NCBI GenBank assembly: GCA_035259345.1
Contig: DATFWK010000226.1
Span: 1 to 7,760, forward strand
Length of the DNA stretch: 7,760 nt
Reading direction: 5' to 3'
Origin: DATFWK01 sp035259345
GTDB lineage: Bacteria > Actinomycetota > Thermoleophilia > Miltoncostaeales > Miltoncostaeaceae
Part shown: positions 5,675 to 7,760 of the stretch, piece by piece
Position numbering within the stretch: the stretch's first letter is position 1
How the letters are laid out: every line of letters begins with the position of its first letter
Program-made: the position numbers and the translations under genes
The notes under the pieces: generated by a model
The model's database searches: none
What the model saw: only the letters and a program-made list of their open reading frames with translations
Told to the model about the DNA's origin: nothing

Positions 5675-6421
5675 CTATCCGCCGTGGCCCGTCATCCGAA
5701 GCCGCAGGAACAGGGAGCCGTCCTCCTCGAGCGCCGAGCGCAGCTCCATCGGCCGGGGCGACGGGAGCAGGGGCCCGTTGAGGGCGCGCCGGGCGGCGCC
5801 GCCGACGAGCAGGGGAGAGAGCGTCAGGCAGAGCTCGTCGACCAGGCCGGCCGCCGCGAGCGCGCCGTTCAGCGTCGGGCCGCCCTCGCACAGCACCGAC
5901 CGCACGCCCATCGCGTGGAGCCCGCGCAGCGCGGCGCCGAGGTCGACCTCGTGGTCCCCGGCCACGACGACGTCGGCGACCTCCGCCGCGCGGGCACGCG
6001 CGTCGCCCGGGGCGCCCCGGCGGGTGATCACGAGCGGCTTCGACGTCTGCTCGGCGAAGATCGGCGCGCTCCAGTCGAGCATGAGGGCGTGCGACACGAT
6101 CGCGATGCGCGGCAGCGGCTCCTGGCCCCGCTCGCGGCGGAGCCCCGCGAGCTCGGGCGGCAGCGAGAGCGGTCCGTAGCGCTCGGCACGGAGGGTCCCG
6201 GCGCCAACCATCACCACGTCGGTGAGCGAGCGGAGGACCACGTAGACCCTCCGATCGCCGCGGCTCCCGAGCGGCCCCGAGACGCCGTCGACCGCGGTCG
6301 CGCCGTCCGTGCTGGCCACCATGTTCAGCCGGACACCGGGGCGCCCCGCGGCCGGCGGCATGTCGGCGTAGACCTCGAGCGGGTCCACCTCCTCCGCGTA
6401 CGTCGGCAGGAGCCGGCGCAC
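5675..6421 (-). CDS. Pyrimidine reductase family protein (RibD C-terminal domain, DHFR-like fold)
   Basis: The protein has 248 residues and consists of the RibD C-terminal reductase domain alone; the deaminase half of RibD is absent. Visible family blocks are VRLNMVASTDG (30-40), the NADPH-binding VGAGTLRAE (72-80), VLCEGGPTLNGAL (176-188) and VDELCLTLSPLLVGG (194-208). In riboflavin synthesis this domain reduces the ribosylamino-pyrimidine intermediate with NADPH. Stand-alone actinobacterial copies are common and their substrate is often unproven, so I give no rib gene symbol. The start is a GTG at 6421, six nt after the stop of the LysE-family gene, with no clear Shine-Dalgarno; this suggests one transcript with coupled translation. 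Residues 1-30, with RLLPTYAEEVDPLEVYAD, match the usual N-terminus of this subfamily and support the start. Confidence 0.9.
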   Translation of the reverse strand: MRRLLPTYAEEVDPLEVYADMPPAAGRPGVRLNMVASTDGATAVDGVSGPLGSRGDRRVYVVLRSLTDVVMVGAGTLRAERYGPLSLPPELAGLRRERGQEPLPRIAIVSHALMLDWSAPIFAEQTSKPLVITRRGAPGDARARAAEVADVVVAGDHEVDLGAALRGLHAMGVRSVLCEGGPTLNGALAAAGLVDELCLTLSPLLVGGAARRALNGPLLPSPRPMELRSALEEDGSLFLRLRMTGHGG

Positions 6422-6427
6422 CCGGGG

Positions 6428-7042
6428 CTAGCGGTGCTCGAGCGCGATCCGAAGCCCGAGGCCGACCAGCACGGCGCCCGTCAGCGCCTCGACCGACCTG
6501 GCCAGGCGGCTCTCGGCGTAGGCGCGCCGCGCGCCGCTCACCGCGAACGCAATGGCCGTGTACCAGACGAAGTCGAAGGCGACGATCAGCGTCGCCATGA
6601 GGAGCGTCACCGCCAGCACGCTCGAGCGCCCGTCCACGAACTGCGGGAAGAGCGCGACGAAGAACACGGCCAGCTTCGGGTTCGCGAGCGACGTCACGAC
6701 GCCGTCGCGGAAGGCGCGGCGCCCGCGCGGCGCGGCCGTGGCGGGCCGGTCCGGCGGGGGAGCGCCGCGTCGCGCGCGGCGGAGCGACTGCATGCCGAGC
6801 CACAAGAGGACGGCGGCGCCGGTCACCTTCAGGGCCAGGAACGCGATCTCGGAGGCCGCCACCAGCGCCGAGACGCCGAGCACCGACAGGAGGCCCCACG
6901 CGATCACGCCGACCTCGTTTCCCGCGATCGTGATCACGCCGGCGCGCCAGCCGCCGCGGGCGGAGCTCCGGACGACGACGGCGGTGCCGGCGCCGGGCGT
7001 GATCGTGATCAGCGCGGCGATGGGGATGAAGGTCAGGAGCAC
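6428..7042 (-). CDS. LysE/RhtB family amino-acid exporter
   Basis: The product has 204 residues, the family norm, with about six hydrophobic segments. Recognisable blocks are TPGAGTAVVVRSSARGGWRAG (from residue 15), a modified form of the usual PGP motif with Ala in place of the second Pro. Next come LKVTGAAVLLWLGMQSLRRA (71-90) and the most diagnostic block, VTSLANPKLAVFFVALFPQFV (from 116). An Arg/Pro-rich cytoplasmic loop lies at about 88-112. Members export amino acids, homoserine lactones or related small molecules across the inner membrane; the substrate here is unknown. The open frame continues far upstream to 7534, but that part is antisense to another gene and has no family similarity. 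I therefore place the start at the GTG at 7042, which gives the usual short N-terminus before the first helix. A TACGAT element 6 nt upstream suggests a leaderless mRNA. Confidence 0.9.
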   Translation of the reverse strand: MLLTFIPIAALITITPGAGTAVVVRSSARGGWRAGVITIAGNEVGVIAWGLLSVLGVSALVAASEIAFLALKVTGAAVLLWLGMQSLRRARRGAPPPDRPATAAPRGRRAFRDGVVTSLANPKLAVFFVALFPQFVDGRSSVLAVTLLMATLIVAFDFVWYTAIAFAVSGARRAYAESRLARSVEALTGAVLVGLGLRIALEHR

Positions 7043-7048
7043 CCGGGC

Positions 7049-7054
7049 ATCGTA
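7049..7054 (-). promoter_or_regulatory. Candidate -10 element for a leaderless LysE-family mRNA
   Basis: On the minus strand TACGAT (4/6 match to TATAAT and fitting TANNNT) is separated by 6 nt from the GTG start at 7042. Transcription would then begin at or next to the start codon. There is no Shine-Dalgarno sequence upstream of this GTG, which fits leaderless translation as is frequent in actinomycetes. No -35 match is visible. Confidence 0.4.
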
Positions 7055-7081
7055 GCCCGCGGCCCGGCCGGGGGGCGGTGG

Positions 7082-7087
7082 GATACT
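7082..7087 (+). promoter_or_regulatory. Candidate -10 element for the gene at 7097
   Basis: GATACT (4/6 match to TATAAT) ends 9 nt before the ATG at 7097. A start site six to eight bases downstream would give a mRNA with a 5' leader of at most about three nt. No Shine-Dalgarno precedes the ATG and no clear -35 is visible. The element is back to back with the minus-strand one in a 54-nt spacer. Confidence 0.3.
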
Positions 7088-7096
7088 CCCGGGCCC

Positions 7097-7717
7097 ATGG
7101 CCCGGCAGAACCGTGTGACCCCCTTCGGCGACCTCGTCGCCGACCCGGCCCGCGGCAGCCTGATGGGCAACCGGGGCTGCCTCCACGACGAGCGGGAGCG
7201 CATCGTGCGCCACCACCAGGGACGGCGATGGATCGCCTGCGCGCTGGCGTTCCGGGGCCGCCGCCGCCACGTGATGCCGCCCGGCCGGTACACGGCCCTG
7301 TTCTTCCTCGACGAGGCGACGGCCCTCGCGGCCGGCCACCGGCCCTGCTTCGAGTGCCGGCGCGCCGACGCCGAGCGCTTCCGGGCCGCGTGGGCGGCGG
7401 GGAACGGCCTCCCCGGGCGCCCGGGGGCCGACGACATCGATGGCGTCCTGGACGCGGAGCGCCTCGACGGCCGCGCGGGCAAGCGGACGTGGCCCGCGCG
7501 GGCGGGCGAGCTGCCGTACGGGGCGATGATTCACGAAGGCGACCTGGCGCTCGCGATCGCCGGCGACGCGCTGCTCCCCTGGTCGCCGGGCGGCTACGGG
7601 CCGGCGCGGGCCCGCCCCGCCGCCGACGCCACCGTCGAGGTGCTGACCCCGCCCTCGACCGTCAGGGCGATCGCGGCGGGGTACGGCGCGGGGCTCGCAT
7701 CGGCCTGGCCACGCTGA
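7097..7717 (+). CDS. Conserved protein of unknown function with an Ada-like CxxC signature
   Basis: I do not assign a function to this 206-residue protein. It looks like a conserved soluble family: the N-terminal block RVTPFGDLVADPARG (6-20) and MGNRGCLHD (23-31), then RRWIACALAFRGRRR (43-57), then YTALFFLDEATALAAGHRPC (65-84) with FECRRAD following, and a C-terminal VEVLTPPSTVRAIAAGY (180-196). The stretch FF-DEA-ALAAGHRPC-ECR resembles the second half of the Ada N-terminal zinc domain (FF-AGFRPCKRCRP), which binds zinc through two CxxC/CxxxC pairs. Here C84 and C87 are present, while C28, C48 or nearby histidines (H30, H39, H40) would have to supply the remaining ligands. No signal peptide, membrane helix or methyltransferase domain is visible. 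The ATG at 7097 starts directly at the conserved block. It is transcribed away from the LysE-family gene. Confidence 0.8.
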   Translation: MARQNRVTPFGDLVADPARGSLMGNRGCLHDERERIVRHHQGRRWIACALAFRGRRRHVMPPGRYTALFFLDEATALAAGHRPCFECRRADAERFRAAWAAGNGLPGRPGADDIDGVLDAERLDGRAGKRTWPARAGELPYGAMIHEGDLALAIAGDALLPWSPGGYGPARARPAADATVEVLTPPSTVRAIAAGYGAGLASAWPR

Positions 7718-7760
7718 CGAGCGACGCGGTCAGCCCTGCCCGCTGCGGCCGGCGACCGCG
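7718..7760. other. Window end; possible 3' tail of a minus-strand gene
   Basis: The last 43 nt follow the stop at 7717. A minus-strand frame entering from the right edge (A-V-A-G-R-S-G-Q-G) ends in TGA at 7730-7732, which would make a convergent neighbour with a 12-nt gap. Nine codons are too few to support a gene. Confidence 0.15.

Noticed and set aside
4308..6899. An 863-codon open frame on the minus strand
   Set aside because: It crosses ppgK, the divergent control region, the epimerase, the reductase and LysE genes in unrelated frames. It is low-complexity and Arg/Ala-rich, and no part of it resembles a protein family.
5297..7096. Long plus-strand frame that continues in phase into the unknown gene at 7097
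   Set aside because: The upstream 600 codons are antisense or out-of-frame to real genes. Conserved sequence begins exactly at the ATG at 7097.
7043..7534. N-terminal extension of the LysE-family frame
   Set aside because: It is antisense to the gene at 7097-7717, lacks hydrophobic or family-like sequence, and would give an atypical 368-residue LysE protein.
1..7760. Mobile elements, CRISPR arrays, tRNA or rRNA genes
   Set aside because: Read through for transposase or integrase motifs, regular repeat-spacer patterns and tRNA-like cloverleaf signals; none was found.

Overview
The window is very GC-rich, with eight gene-sized coding regions packed on both strands and a strong G/C third-position bias. 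That composition, together with a polyphosphate glucokinase, an actinobacterial-type RibD C-terminal reductase and a cytoplasmic-type GH15 enzyme, points to the chromosome of a high-GC actinomycete. A Thermoleophilia/Solirubrobacterales-like source is my guess from overall flavour and is not proven. I see no transposase, integrase, CRISPR array, tRNA or rRNA.

Layout, left to right. (1) 1-1009, minus: the N-terminal two thirds of a DHA2-type MFS drug exporter, cut by the window edge. (2) 1010-1143: an intergenic stretch carrying three consecutive dyad symmetries. (3) 1144-4386, minus: an apparent three-gene operon read ppgK > GH15 > cytochrome P460-like, with an 82-nt gap between the first two and an ATGA stop/start overlap between the last two. 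(4) 4387-4697: a divergent control region with near-symmetrical promoter elements, a 13-codon leader ORF with a strong ribosome-binding site, and two mutually exclusive hairpins. (5) 4698-5660, plus: an aldose 1-epimerase. (6) 5675-7042, minus: a two-gene unit, LysE/RhtB exporter then pyrimidine reductase (RibD C-terminal family), converging on the epimerase with a 14-nt gap that is almost entirely a hairpin. (7) 7097-7717, plus: a conserved protein of unknown function with an Ada-like CxxC signature, divergent from the LysE gene. The last 43 nt may hold the 3' end of another minus-strand gene.

The biological theme of the centre is intracellular glucose supply. A GH15 hydrolase (trehalase, glucoamylase or isomalto-type) releases beta-glucose by inversion, the mutarotase equilibrates the anomers, and the polyphosphate glucokinase traps glucose as glucose-6-phosphate using polyphosphate or ATP. 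The shared divergent promoter region suggests coordinated control. The odd member is a secreted or periplasm-facing single-heme cytochrome P460-like protein translationally coupled to the GH15 gene. The least explained sequence is the leader ORF plus competing hairpins in front of the epimerase, and the dyad-rich spacer in front of the MFS exporter.
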